Shown here: piece after piece, positions 38,839-47,220 of the stretch | How the letters are laid out: each line of letters opens with the position of its first letter | Position numbering within the stretch: position 1 is the stretch's first letter | DNA from: Bacteroidia bacterium | GTDB lineage: Bacteria; Bacteroidota; Bacteroidia; Flavobacteriales; Schleiferiaceae | Assembly (NCBI GenBank): GCA_030424545.1 | Contig: JAUHWL010000005.1 | Coordinates: 1-64,000, forward strand | Length of the DNA stretch: 64,000 nucleotides | Direction: 5' to 3' | Notes under the pieces: generated by a model | Database searches by the model: none | Seen by the model: the letters and a program-made list of their open reading frames with translations, nothing else | Told to the model about the DNA's origin: nothing | Position numbers and translations under genes: made by a program

Positions 38839-40002
38839 ATGTTAAGCGATTATTTAGCACCTGTACCCGAAAGCGTACTCTCACCGTTTTTAAACCTGCA
38901 TGAAGAGCAATTGGTCTCTACTTTGCAAATCCACCGTGAGGTAGAAGGATTCCCAAATTTAGACGGCCTTAACATTGCTCTTGTTGGCGTAATGGAAGAC
39001 CGAGGCGCCATAAAAAATAACGGTTGCGATACCGGGGCTGATGAGATAAGAAAATACCTATACCCCCTTTTTAAAGGCCGATGGGAAATGCAAATGGCCG
39101 ATTTGGGCAACATCTACAAAGGCGAAACTTTAGAAGACACCTATTTTGCACTGCGCGATGTAGTGGCAGCACTCATTAAAAAAAATATTATCCCCATTGT
39201 TATTGGCGGAAGCCAAGATTTAACGTATGCCCTTTACCGTGCATATGATGTTATTGAGCAAACCGTAAATCTTGCCGCCATAGATTCTAGATTTGATCTT
39301 GGACAACAAGGAGAGGATTTAAATTCTCAAAACTATTTAAGCCACATCGTCTTAAAAAAACCACATAATCTTTATAATTTTTCAAACATTGGCTACCAAA
39401 CCTATTTTGCCAATCAAGAAGAATTAGATTTAATGGAGCGCATGTTTTTTGATGTTGTACGCATTGGTGAAGTAAAAGCATCTATTGCTGAAAGTGAGCC
39501 TTATTTGCGCAATGCCGATTTAATCAGTTTTGATATGGGAGCGATTCGACAAACAGATGCTCCCGGCACTGGATTTCCATCGCCACATGGCTTTAGCGGA
39601 GAAGAAGCGTGTGCTTTATCCCGTTATGCCGGCATGAGTGACAAAGTATCTTGCTTTGGCTTACTAGAATTTAATCCCAAATACGATTTCAGAGGACAAA
39701 CAGCACATTTAGCTGCACATATGATTTGGTATTTCTTAGAAGGATTTAGCAACCGTAAAGGCGATTATCCCTTTTGCACAAAGAAAGAATACCTCAAATT
39801 TATTGTGCTCATTGAAGATGGAGAACATGAATTAACGTTCTATAAGAGCCCTAAAAGTGAGCGATGGTGGGTGGAAGTGCCCATGGATACCAAAACCAAT
39901 ATGCGCCATACGTTGGTTCCTTGTTCTTATGCTGATTATACAAAAGCCACGGCAGGAGAAATACCTACAAGATGGTGGCACGCCTACCAAAAAGGGATTT
40001 AA
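38839..40002 (+). CDS. Degenerate ureohydrolase (arginase/formimidoylglutamase) family protein
   Basis: A 387-aa protein with the arginase fold layout. Its motifs align with the metal-binding blocks but are altered: GGSQD at 123-127 (usual His now Gln126), DSRFD at 149-153 (His now Arg151), SFDMG at 230-234 (second Asp now Gly234), followed by the conserved APGTGFPSPHG. Asp149, Asp153 and Asp232 remain. Roughly half of the six manganese ligands are lost, so arginase or formimidoylglutamase activity is unlikely. A 60-residue C-terminal extension after the ureohydrolase domain is present (ERWWVEVP, TRWWHAYQ). It starts 6 bp after topA and precedes the T9SS operon. Confidence 0.8.
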   Translation: MLSDYLAPVPESVLSPFLNLHEEQLVSTLQIHREVEGFPNLDGLNIALVGVMEDRGAIKNNGCDTGADEIRKYLYPLFKGRWEMQMADLGNIYKGETLEDTYFALRDVVAALIKKNIIPIVIGGSQDLTYALYRAYDVIEQTVNLAAIDSRFDLGQQGEDLNSQNYLSHIVLKKPHNLYNFSNIGYQTYFANQEELDLMERMFFDVVRIGEVKASIAESEPYLRNADLISFDMGAIRQTDAPGTGFPSPHGFSGEEACALSRYAGMSDKVSCFGLLEFNPKYDFRGQTAHLAAHMIWYFLEGFSNRKGDYPFCTKKEYLKFIVLIEDGEHELTFYKSPKSERWWVEVPMDTKTNMRHTLVPCSYADYTKATAGEIPTRWWHAYQKGI

Positions 40003-40057
40003 ATTTTTAATAAAATAGAACTAATTGTAAAATATATTGCACATTGCGGCATTCAAA

Positions 40058-40087
40058 TTTGAATTAATGTTGTTTTTTCTATCTTTA
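40058..40087 (+). promoter_or_regulatory. Candidate promoter of the porP-gldKLMN operon
   Basis: TTTG (40058-40061), 18 bp, then TATCTTTA (40080-40087, one mismatch to TAnnTTTG). Transcription would start near 40092, 33 nt before the porP/sprF ATG. Confidence 0.6.
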
Positions 40088-40125
40088 TCCGCTACGTTTA
40101 AAACCTTGAAGAAGACTGTATTTAT

Positions 40126-41067
40126 ATGAAGAAAATTTTACTCACCTGTCTCGCAGGACTTATTATATCTACCTCTTTTGCACAGCAGGAAATACAGTTT
40201 ACTCAGTTCATGAACAACAAACTGTATTACAATCCAGGAGTTGCAGGAAGCTCTGGGTCTATTTGCTTAAATGCTGTTCATCGCACGCAATGGGCTGGTT
40301 TTGAAAACGCCCCTACTACTCAAAATTTAAATGCTGAGATTCCTATCAAAGCAATATTTGGAGCTCTTTCAATTAATATTACGAACGATCAAATTGGATT
40401 TTTTCAAGATATTAAGTTTGGCTTGGGTTACGCTTTTCAGTTAGAATTAGCGAATGGCAAATTAGGCCTGGGTTTTTCTGTAGATTTTATCAACAAAGGA
40501 CTTGATGGGGGTAAATGGATTCCTCCTGATACCGATTCTGATCCATTTCTTGGAAAATTTGGAAGCACGACTATGACACCAGAATTAAACTTTGGCGCTT
40601 ATTACGAAAGCACCAAGTTTTATGTAGGTATATCTTCCAAAGAACTTTTATCCGCGCTTTCTGAAATTGATAATAATTTTGGTGGAGTTACCGCGATAAA
40701 AAGTGAACGCAACTATTTTATTATGGGAGGTTATAACTGGGCCATACCCAATACATCTATAACCTTAACACCTGCCGCTTTTCTTAAAACAGACTTAAAA
40801 GGACCGCTTCAAGCAGACATAAATGTTAGTGCTTTATACAATAATAAAATATGGGGAGGCGTTTCATACAGGTTGCAAGATGCAATTTCATTGATGGCTG
40901 GTTATTATATCATGCCAGCTTTGCGCTTATCATACTCGTATGATATTACTACTTCAGCCATGCGTAGCGCCAGTAGTGGCAGCCATGAAGTGATGCTGAA
41001 TTACTGCTTTAAAATAGAAATACCACCCCGCGAAAAAGGTTATTATAGGAATCCAAGATTTTTGTAA
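40126..41067 (+). CDS. porP: PorP/SprF-family T9SS outer membrane protein
   Basis: A 313-aa outer membrane beta-barrel protein with signal peptide MKKILLTCLAGLIISTSFAQ and the family start QQEIQFTQFMNNKLYYNPGVAGS, then aromatic-ended strands to the C-terminus. PorP/SprF proteins work with the T9SS in export or anchoring of surface proteins. Placed directly before gldK, this gene gives the porP-K-L-M-N order known from Porphyromonas gingivalis. Confidence 0.92.
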   Translation: MKKILLTCLAGLIISTSFAQQEIQFTQFMNNKLYYNPGVAGSSGSICLNAVHRTQWAGFENAPTTQNLNAEIPIKAIFGALSINITNDQIGFFQDIKFGLGYAFQLELANGKLGLGFSVDFINKGLDGGKWIPPDTDSDPFLGKFGSTTMTPELNFGAYYESTKFYVGISSKELLSALSEIDNNFGGVTAIKSERNYFIMGGYNWAIPNTSITLTPAAFLKTDLKGPLQADINVSALYNNKIWGGVSYRLQDAISLMAGYYIMPALRLSYSYDITTSAMRSASSGSHEVMLNYCFKIEIPPREKGYYRNPRFL

Positions 41068-41124
41068 TATAGCGGGCTGAATTAGAACGAACTGGTTGAT
41101 TCTAAAATACGAAACAATAGGACT

Positions 41125-42540
41125 ATGAATAAAAAGCTCTTATCCATCATCGGAGCAGCAGCAATCGTGGCGTGTAGCAGCTCGGACCACGGTGAGTTGG
41201 TCGGTGTTCAAGACAGGCCTGAATGGTATCCGTCTGAACCTTTTGGTATGGTAAACATTCCACAAGGTTCTTTTAATATGGGAAATTACGAGCAAGACGT
41301 ACCATATTCTTTAACTGCTCCTGCAAAAACAGTTTCTATTCCATCTTTTTATATGGATCAAACTGAAATAACAAACAATGAGTACCGCCAATTTGTACAA
41401 TGGGTGCGTGACTCTATTATGCGTTTTAGACTTGCAGAAGGTCTCATAGAAGGCTACGAGTACATCGACTATGCCGATATGGACGAACCCAACTTCTTTC
41501 AAGAGTATAAAGCTCTTAATTACCCTGATTCTATGCAGCGCCATTTAGATTGGGCTCCGTTTTTAGAATGGGAAACAGAAAGATATCCTTCTGCAGAATA
41601 CACAGAAATTATTGAAGGTTTGTATTTACCACCAGAAGAACAATTTATGGGCGGTAGAATGATTGATTCACGTCAATTAAACTATATCTATTTCTGGCTG
41701 AACAAGCAAAAAGCGGGTCGCAAGCAAAATCGTGTTATTTACGATTATAATGATGCGGATGCGGATGGCGAGTACTTCTCGTACAGAGATTATATAAAAG
41801 ACACGAAAGATATTTCTGATCGTTCTTCTTTCTTTGAAAAAGAAATAATTAATATATATCCTGATACTTTGACATGGATTCATGATTTCACGTATTCTTT
41901 TAATGAGCCATACCATGATAAATATTTTTGGCACCCAGCATTTGATGACTATCCGGTAGTTGGAGTGAACTGGAAACAAGCCATGGCATTTTGTAATTGG
42001 AGATCAAAGTATCGTAGAGACTTTCTTCATAGCGAAAGAATGATGCAAGAACAAGATTTCCGTTTACCAACAGAAGCTGAATGGGAATATTCTGCAAGAG
42101 GTGGTCAAGAATTGACTACTTACCCATGGGGTGGACCTTATGCAACAAATAGCGCAGGTTGTTATTTAGCAAACTTTAAACCATCTCGCGGTAACTTAAC
42201 AGCAGATGGAGGTTTTTATCCCGTAAAAACTACAGCATACTCACCTAATGGATATAACTTGTATTGTATGTCTGGTAATGTTTCTGAATGGACAAGTACG
42301 GCTTATGATGCTGCTTCTTATTATTACGTAAGTGATATTAGCCCAGATTATCAGTACAACGCATACGAATCAGAAGACGAAACGTTAAAAAGAAAAGTTA
42401 TTCGTGGAGGATCTTGGAAAGATATTGCATACTTCATGCAAAACGGAACAAGAGATTATGAATATCAAGATACAGCGAAATGCTACATAGGATTCCGTTG
42501 TGTTCAAAGCTTCCTGGGAAGATCAGTTAGCGACTTTTAA
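41125..42540 (+). CDS. gldK: T9SS ring lipoprotein GldK
   Basis: A 471-aa lipoprotein with lipobox IVAC and lipidated Cys17. The body is a formylglycine-generating-enzyme-like (sulfatase-modifying) fold: GMVNIPQGSFNMG, DQTEITNNEYRQF, PVVGVNWKQAMAFCNW, RLPTEAEWEYSARGG and VIRGGSW. With GldN it forms the periplasmic ring of the T9SS at the outer membrane. The catalytic cysteine pair of true FGE enzymes is not expected. Confidence 0.96.
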   Translation: MNKKLLSIIGAAAIVACSSSDHGELVGVQDRPEWYPSEPFGMVNIPQGSFNMGNYEQDVPYSLTAPAKTVSIPSFYMDQTEITNNEYRQFVQWVRDSIMRFRLAEGLIEGYEYIDYADMDEPNFFQEYKALNYPDSMQRHLDWAPFLEWETERYPSAEYTEIIEGLYLPPEEQFMGGRMIDSRQLNYIYFWLNKQKAGRKQNRVIYDYNDADADGEYFSYRDYIKDTKDISDRSSFFEKEIINIYPDTLTWIHDFTYSFNEPYHDKYFWHPAFDDYPVVGVNWKQAMAFCNWRSKYRRDFLHSERMMQEQDFRLPTEAEWEYSARGGQELTTYPWGGPYATNSAGCYLANFKPSRGNLTADGGFYPVKTTAYSPNGYNLYCMSGNVSEWTSTAYDAASYYYVSDISPDYQYNAYESEDETLKRKVIRGGSWKDIAYFMQNGTRDYEYQDTAKCYIGFRCVQSFLGRSVSDF

Positions 42541-42586
42541 TCAACTATTTAATCAAAAATTTATTAATTCTTAATTCGAAAAAAAA

Positions 42587-43255
42587 ATGGCTTTAATTGA
42601 TGTTAACGGAAAGCGCTTCAAAGGTTTTATGGCAAAACTTTATGGTATTGGTGCTGCAGTAGTAATACTTGGTGCACTTTTTAAAATCCTTCACTGGACA
42701 GGTGCTGACTTTATGTTAATTATCGGACTTACAACAGAATCAGTAATTTTCTTTTTCTCTGCTTTTGAAAAACCAAGTGAAGAAGTTGATTGGTCTTTGG
42801 TATACCCCGAATTAGCAGGAATGGATGATCCAGATTTAGAAACGCTTCCTAAGGGTCAGCAACAATTATCGGTTACCCAAGAACTAGATAACATGTTGGC
42901 CGATGCAAAAATAGACTCAAGTCTTGTTGAAAGCTTAGGTGAAGGTATGCGCAAATTAAGCGATACTGCAGGTGCTTTAAGCACTACTGTAGATGCTGCA
43001 TCTGCAACGCATGAATACAGCGCACAGCTTTCTTCTGCTGCAAAAAATATGGAATCTTTAAATGCTTTATATACTGTACAGTTAGAAAACACTTCTACTC
43101 AAGTTAATATGCAAAGTGATTTGGTAGAAAAATTAGGTGCATCTGTAGAGGACTCTGAAAAACTTGCCAAAGAAGTTAGCAGATTAACCGCAAACATGAG
43201 CAACCTAAATACTGTTTATGGCAATATGCTTTCTGCCATGAATTTCAACAAGTAA
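42587..43255 (+). CDS. gldL: T9SS inner-membrane motor stator protein GldL
   Basis: A 222-aa protein with two N-terminal membrane helices (about 14-34 and 40-58) and a long cytoplasmic helical tail. The family's functional charges are conserved: Lys33 in LFKILHW and Glu51 in LTTESVIFF, the Glu implicated in proton flow. With GldM it forms the proton-driven motor powering T9SS and gliding. Confidence 0.96.
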   Translation: MALIDVNGKRFKGFMAKLYGIGAAVVILGALFKILHWTGADFMLIIGLTTESVIFFFSAFEKPSEEVDWSLVYPELAGMDDPDLETLPKGQQQLSVTQELDNMLADAKIDSSLVESLGEGMRKLSDTAGALSTTVDAASATHEYSAQLSSAAKNMESLNALYTVQLENTSTQVNMQSDLVEKLGASVEDSEKLAKEVSRLTANMSNLNTVYGNMLSAMNFNK

Positions 43256-43303
43256 GAAAGTAAATTCAAAACAACAGTATAACTTAGATAATAAAACAAT
43301 AAA

Positions 43304-44824
43304 ATGGCTGGTGGTAAATTAACTCCTAGACAAAAGATGATTAACATGATGTATCTCGTGTTAACAGCTCTTTTAGCCTTGAATGTATCACGAGAAGTGA
43401 TGGACGCGTTTTTCGAGGTAATGCAAAATCAAAAAACCACTATAACTACGGTTGATAAACAAAATGCATCAGTATATCGTGCTTTTGATGCTGCTGCTGC
43501 TGAAAATCAGAAAAAAGCAGGCCCCTGGCGCGATAAGGCTTATCAGGTAAAAGATAAATCTGATGAATTATATACCTACTTAGACTCTATTAAATCTACA
43601 CTTATAAGAATTACAGGTGGTGAAGATGAAGATGGAAAACCTAAGAAAATGGACAACAAAGAACTTGTTGCCAATTACATGATTGTTGAAAAACATGGTC
43701 AAGAATTAAAATCTAAAATCAATGAATACAGAGATTTTCTTTTAACCTATGCAGAAAACAATGAAGATTTACAAAACGCTATAAACCTTACTTTCAGCAC
43801 AGATGATTACAAGAATAAAGAAGGTGTTGCTGAGGCATGGGAAAAGCACAGATTTGAGCATTATCCATTAATTTCTGTACTTACGTTTTTAACGAGTATG
43901 CAAGCCGATGTTAAAACTGCAGAAGCAAATACTATTGACTTCTTGCAAGAAAACATAGATGCTTCGTCTATTAAAGTAACAGGGGTTAAGCCTATTATTA
44001 TGGCCAAATCAAATTACATTACTCAAGGCGATGTTTATACTGCTGATGTGTTTTTAGCGGCTTATGATGATACACAAGATCCAATTATTACAATTAATGG
44101 TGAACCATTATCCCCAGAACAAATCGTAAACGGAACTGGTAAATACTCTGTAAAAACCTCTGCTACTGGAGAACAAAAATGGGGTGGAGTTATTACGCTA
44201 AAACAAAATGGAGAAGAAAAAAATTACACATTTGAATCTTCTTACATTGTAGCTCCTCCTTCGGTTGTTATTTCACCTTCTAAATTAAACGTACTTTATA
44301 GAATGGTAGATAACCCACTAGAAATTTCCGTACCTGGCGTTGAGCCATCAAAGCTGAGAGTTAGTGGACCTGGTATTACCAAAAGTGGAAACGGATGGAG
44401 TGCTAACGTAACTAAAGTTACTGGCAAAACCATGAAAATTACCGTACAAGTTCTAGATGACGAAGGCAACGTAAAACAAACACAGAGCAAAGAATTTAGA
44501 ATTAAGGGTTTACCACAAGCAGAAGGTACAATGCTTAAAAAATCAGAAGCTGAATACTCTAAAAGTCTTATTAAGCGTTCTCCTATAGAAGCTGGTTACC
44601 CAGATTTTCCATACGATTTGCCGTTGACCGTAGTTTCGTTTGAAGTAAAAATTGAAGGGTATCCTCCAGCAAAAATAACCGGAAACACATTAGACGCTAC
44701 AAATAAAGCGCGTGTTGATGGACTTAAGCCAGGTGCATCTATAACGTTTAGAAAAATTGTTGCTAAAACGCCAAAAGGAGATCGCGTTACCAATGTTGGT
44801 AGTGTTTCTATTGACGTAAACTAA
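43304..44824 (+). CDS. gldM: T9SS motor protein GldM
   Basis: A 506-aa protein with one N-terminal membrane helix (MMYLVLTALLALNVSREVM) preceded by GGKLTPRQKMIN and followed by four periplasmic domains that reach the GldK-GldN ring. It is the rotating shaft of the GldL-GldM motor. Its length is normal. The gene begins 48 bp after gldL and ends 16 bp before gldN. Confidence 0.96.
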   Translation: MAGGKLTPRQKMINMMYLVLTALLALNVSREVMDAFFEVMQNQKTTITTVDKQNASVYRAFDAAAAENQKKAGPWRDKAYQVKDKSDELYTYLDSIKSTLIRITGGEDEDGKPKKMDNKELVANYMIVEKHGQELKSKINEYRDFLLTYAENNEDLQNAINLTFSTDDYKNKEGVAEAWEKHRFEHYPLISVLTFLTSMQADVKTAEANTIDFLQENIDASSIKVTGVKPIIMAKSNYITQGDVYTADVFLAAYDDTQDPIITINGEPLSPEQIVNGTGKYSVKTSATGEQKWGGVITLKQNGEEKNYTFESSYIVAPPSVVISPSKLNVLYRMVDNPLEISVPGVEPSKLRVSGPGITKSGNGWSANVTKVTGKTMKITVQVLDDEGNVKQTQSKEFRIKGLPQAEGTMLKKSEAEYSKSLIKRSPIEAGYPDFPYDLPLTVVSFEVKIEGYPPAKITGNTLDATNKARVDGLKPGASITFRKIVAKTPKGDRVTNVGSVSIDVN

Positions 44825-44840
44825 TTAAAAACAAACGAGT

Positions 44841-45677
44841 ATGAAATTCATCAAAAAGAGTTTTTTAATGTTAGCTGCCTGCCTTTTTGTAGGTAGCACA
44901 ATGCATGCACAGGTACTCGATCCTACGGATGATGGTATTATACCTGATCCTCCAAAACATTTTCATCACAACAGAGTGGTTCCTTATCCGTTTTTGCGTG
45001 AAGCAGATATGATGTGGTCTCACCGCCATTGGGAAAGGATTTATACCAAAGAAAAGATTAATCTTACGCTTTATTATCCAGAAATTGAATTACCAGATAG
45101 AAAATCTCTTTTTAATGTTATGGTAGATGGTATAATTAATGAAAATACCATAGTAGAAGTATTTGATGACGACCGTTTTACAAGACCTCTTACACCAGAT
45201 GAAGTACAACGTATCATCATGAGTGTTGATACGATTAGAGATCCTGATGACCCCAGTATTGTACTTGCCTTAGACACCAATTTAATACGGCCTAAAGACG
45301 TAGTAGCGTGGGAAATAAAAAGCGATTGGTACTTTGACAAACAACGTGGAGAATTAAAAAACAGAATTTTAGGTATTGCACCTCGTGTTAAAGACGATAA
45401 TGGCGATGTATTTAATCTGTTCTGGGTTTGGTTCCCTGATGCGCGCTATGCACTTTCTACACATGTCGTTTACAATATGCATAATAACAATGCGCGTTTA
45501 ACATTTGATCAATTATTTCATCTGCGCATGTTTAATTCTGTGATATATAAAGAAGAAAACGTGTACGACAGAGCCATAAAAGATTACAAACGAAACTCCT
45601 CTATGGACCAGTTGTTAGAAGCACAATACATAAAAGAAAAGCTTCGGAACATGGAACATGATTTGTGGGAATTCTAA
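44841..45677 (+). CDS. gldN: T9SS ring protein GldN
   Basis: A 278-aa periplasmic protein: signal peptide MKFIKKSFLMLAACLFVGSTMHAQ, then the GldN/PorN pattern (RREADMMWSHRHWERI-type start, DVVAWEIKSDWYFDKQRGEL, NLFWVWFPDARYAL). It binds GldK to form the periplasmic ring. It is last in the operon and is followed by a hairpin terminator. Confidence 0.96.
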   Translation: MKFIKKSFLMLAACLFVGSTMHAQVLDPTDDGIIPDPPKHFHHNRVVPYPFLREADMMWSHRHWERIYTKEKINLTLYYPEIELPDRKSLFNVMVDGIINENTIVEVFDDDRFTRPLTPDEVQRIIMSVDTIRDPDDPSIVLALDTNLIRPKDVVAWEIKSDWYFDKQRGELKNRILGIAPRVKDDNGDVFNLFWVWFPDARYALSTHVVYNMHNNNARLTFDQLFHLRMFNSVIYKEENVYDRAIKDYKRNSSMDQLLEAQYIKEKLRNMEHDLWEF

Positions 45678-45696
45678 AAAAGAATAACATTTACTA

Positions 45697-45725
45697 AACT
45701 CCTACTTCAGTAGGAGTTTTTTTTT
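45697..45725 (+). terminator. Terminator after gldN, abutting the next start codon
   Basis: AACTCCTAC and GTAGGAGTT pair around a TTCA loop and are followed by a run of nine T. The T-run ends at the base before the ATG of the FAD oxidoreductase gene (45726). Confidence 0.8.
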
Positions 45726-46781
45726 ATGTCAAAGCGAAACGTAAACTACATTATTGTTGGCCAAGGTATAGCAGGTAGCACTATGGTGCAAAAATGCATT
45801 GAGCATAACAAGTCATTTGTTGTTATTGATGAGCAATTAGAAAATCAGTCTTCTAAAGTTGCGGCAGGACTTTGGAATCCCATTGTTCTGAAGCGAATGA
45901 AAAGAATTGCCGATGCTGACGAAATGCTTGCTGCACTACACCCCTTTTATAAAACAGCCGAAAAGCTTTTTAACACTTCTGTATTTGATGATATTAAAGT
46001 GCAACGAATTTTCGCCAACGCGGAAGAGGTGAACGATTGGATAGCCAAAAGTGATCATCCAAACTTTTCGGAATTGATGACTCCGAAAATTATTCAAAAT
46101 AGAAACATGGCGCTAAAAGCATCTTTTGGGTTGGGTGAAGTTCTAGTTTCGGGAAGGATAAAAACAGAGGTATGGTTGAATGCTGTAAGACTTTGGTTGG
46201 CTCAAAATAATCTCATCATAGAGGAGTTATTTACACACGAATTATTGGTATGTAGTGAAAACACTGTTTCTTACAAAAACATTAATGCAGATGCTATAAT
46301 TTTTTGCGAAGGGATGCATGCCGCGTTCAAAAACCCATATTTCAAACACCTACCCTATAATCTTACAAAAGGTGAATTATTACTTATTAAGGCGCCTCTT
46401 TTAAAAGTAAATGCAATAATTAACGGGGGCGTTTTTATACTTCCTCTGGGAGATGACCATTACAAAATAGGCGCAACCTATGAATGGGATGATTTAGATA
46501 ATATCCCCTCAGAAAAAGGCAAGAAAGAGCTACAACAAAAACTAGATAAAATTATAAATACGCCTTACCAAATTGTAGATCACCAATGCGGAATAAGACC
46601 TACCATAAACGATAGACGACCACTTTTAGGGCATCACGCGGAACACAAAAATTTATACATATTTAACGGTTTAGGTTCTAGAGGAATTATGCTTGCTCCA
46701 TATTTGGCGCAACACTTTTTTGAGTATCTCCTATGTGAAACCCCTATTCCGTATGAAATGAATATCAATCGTTTTTCCTAG
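45726..46781 (+). CDS. FAD-dependent oxidoreductase (DAO family)
   Basis: A 351-aa flavoprotein. The dinucleotide-binding motif is IIVGQGIAGST near the N-terminus and the C-terminal FAD-binding motif is NGLGSRGIMLAPYLA, with the DAO-type GIRPTINDRRPLLG block between. The fold resembles glycine/D-amino-acid oxidases or the MnmC oxidase domain, but substrate cannot be set. Its ATG is directly after the gldN terminator T-run, and its 3' end overlaps the convergent DUF983 gene by 17 bp. Confidence 0.85.
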   Translation: MSKRNVNYIIVGQGIAGSTMVQKCIEHNKSFVVIDEQLENQSSKVAAGLWNPIVLKRMKRIADADEMLAALHPFYKTAEKLFNTSVFDDIKVQRIFANAEEVNDWIAKSDHPNFSELMTPKIIQNRNMALKASFGLGEVLVSGRIKTEVWLNAVRLWLAQNNLIIEELFTHELLVCSENTVSYKNINADAIIFCEGMHAAFKNPYFKHLPYNLTKGELLLIKAPLLKVNAIINGGVFILPLGDDHYKIGATYEWDDLDNIPSEKGKKELQQKLDKIINTPYQIVDHQCGIRPTINDRRPLLGHHAEHKNLYIFNGLGSRGIMLAPYLAQHFFEYLLCETPIPYEMNINRFS

Positions 46782-47154
46782 AAATAGGTTTTTTATATTT
46801 TACAAAAATATTTAGCCAGGTTATTCTAGATAGTCTAAATAAATAAGGGCCTCCTAGAATTAATATCGTTGCTAAAACACCAACCGTTGGCCATAATTCC
46901 ATATCCAACATCACTTGGCAAACCAACAATACCATCAACAAAATAGCCACCGTATAGGCGTAGCTAATGTACATCGCACCGTAATAAAAATTAGGCTCGG
47001 GCTCATAACTCTGGTTGCACTTTGGACAGCGTTTGTGCATTTTAAACATATCTTTAAAATGATATGCATTTTGATCAATAAAAAAATCTCCTTCGTGACA
47101 ACTCGGACATTTAGCGGCAAATATTGAATATAATTTAGTGCCTTTTCCTATCAT
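46765..47154 (-). CDS. DUF983 zinc-ribbon membrane protein
   Basis: A 129-aa protein with two CxxC pairs near the N-terminus (CPSCHEGDF and CPKCNQSYEPEPNFYYGAMY) that probably bind zinc, followed by two membrane helices (about 62-80 and 87-107). This matches the DUF983 family, function unknown. It is convergent with the FAD oxidoreductase gene. Confidence 0.85.
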   Translation of the reverse strand: MIGKGTKLYSIFAAKCPSCHEGDFFIDQNAYHFKDMFKMHKRCPKCNQSYEPEPNFYYGAMYISYAYTVAILLMVLLVCQVMLDMELWPTVGVLATILILGGPYLFRLSRITWLNIFVKYKKPISRKND

Positions 47155-47208
47155 GATAAAATCCTAATAATGAGCCGCGAATATACTCCGTAAACCTAAA
47201 GCAAATGA

Positions 47209-47216
47209 TATTTTTG
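47209..47216 (+). promoter_or_regulatory. -7 element directly before the ABC-F gene
   Basis: TATTTTTG matches TAnnTTTG perfectly and ends 4 bp before the ATG at 47221. If active, the transcript would be leaderless or nearly so. No TTTG is visible at -33. Confidence 0.35.
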
Positions 47217-47220
47217 CAGC

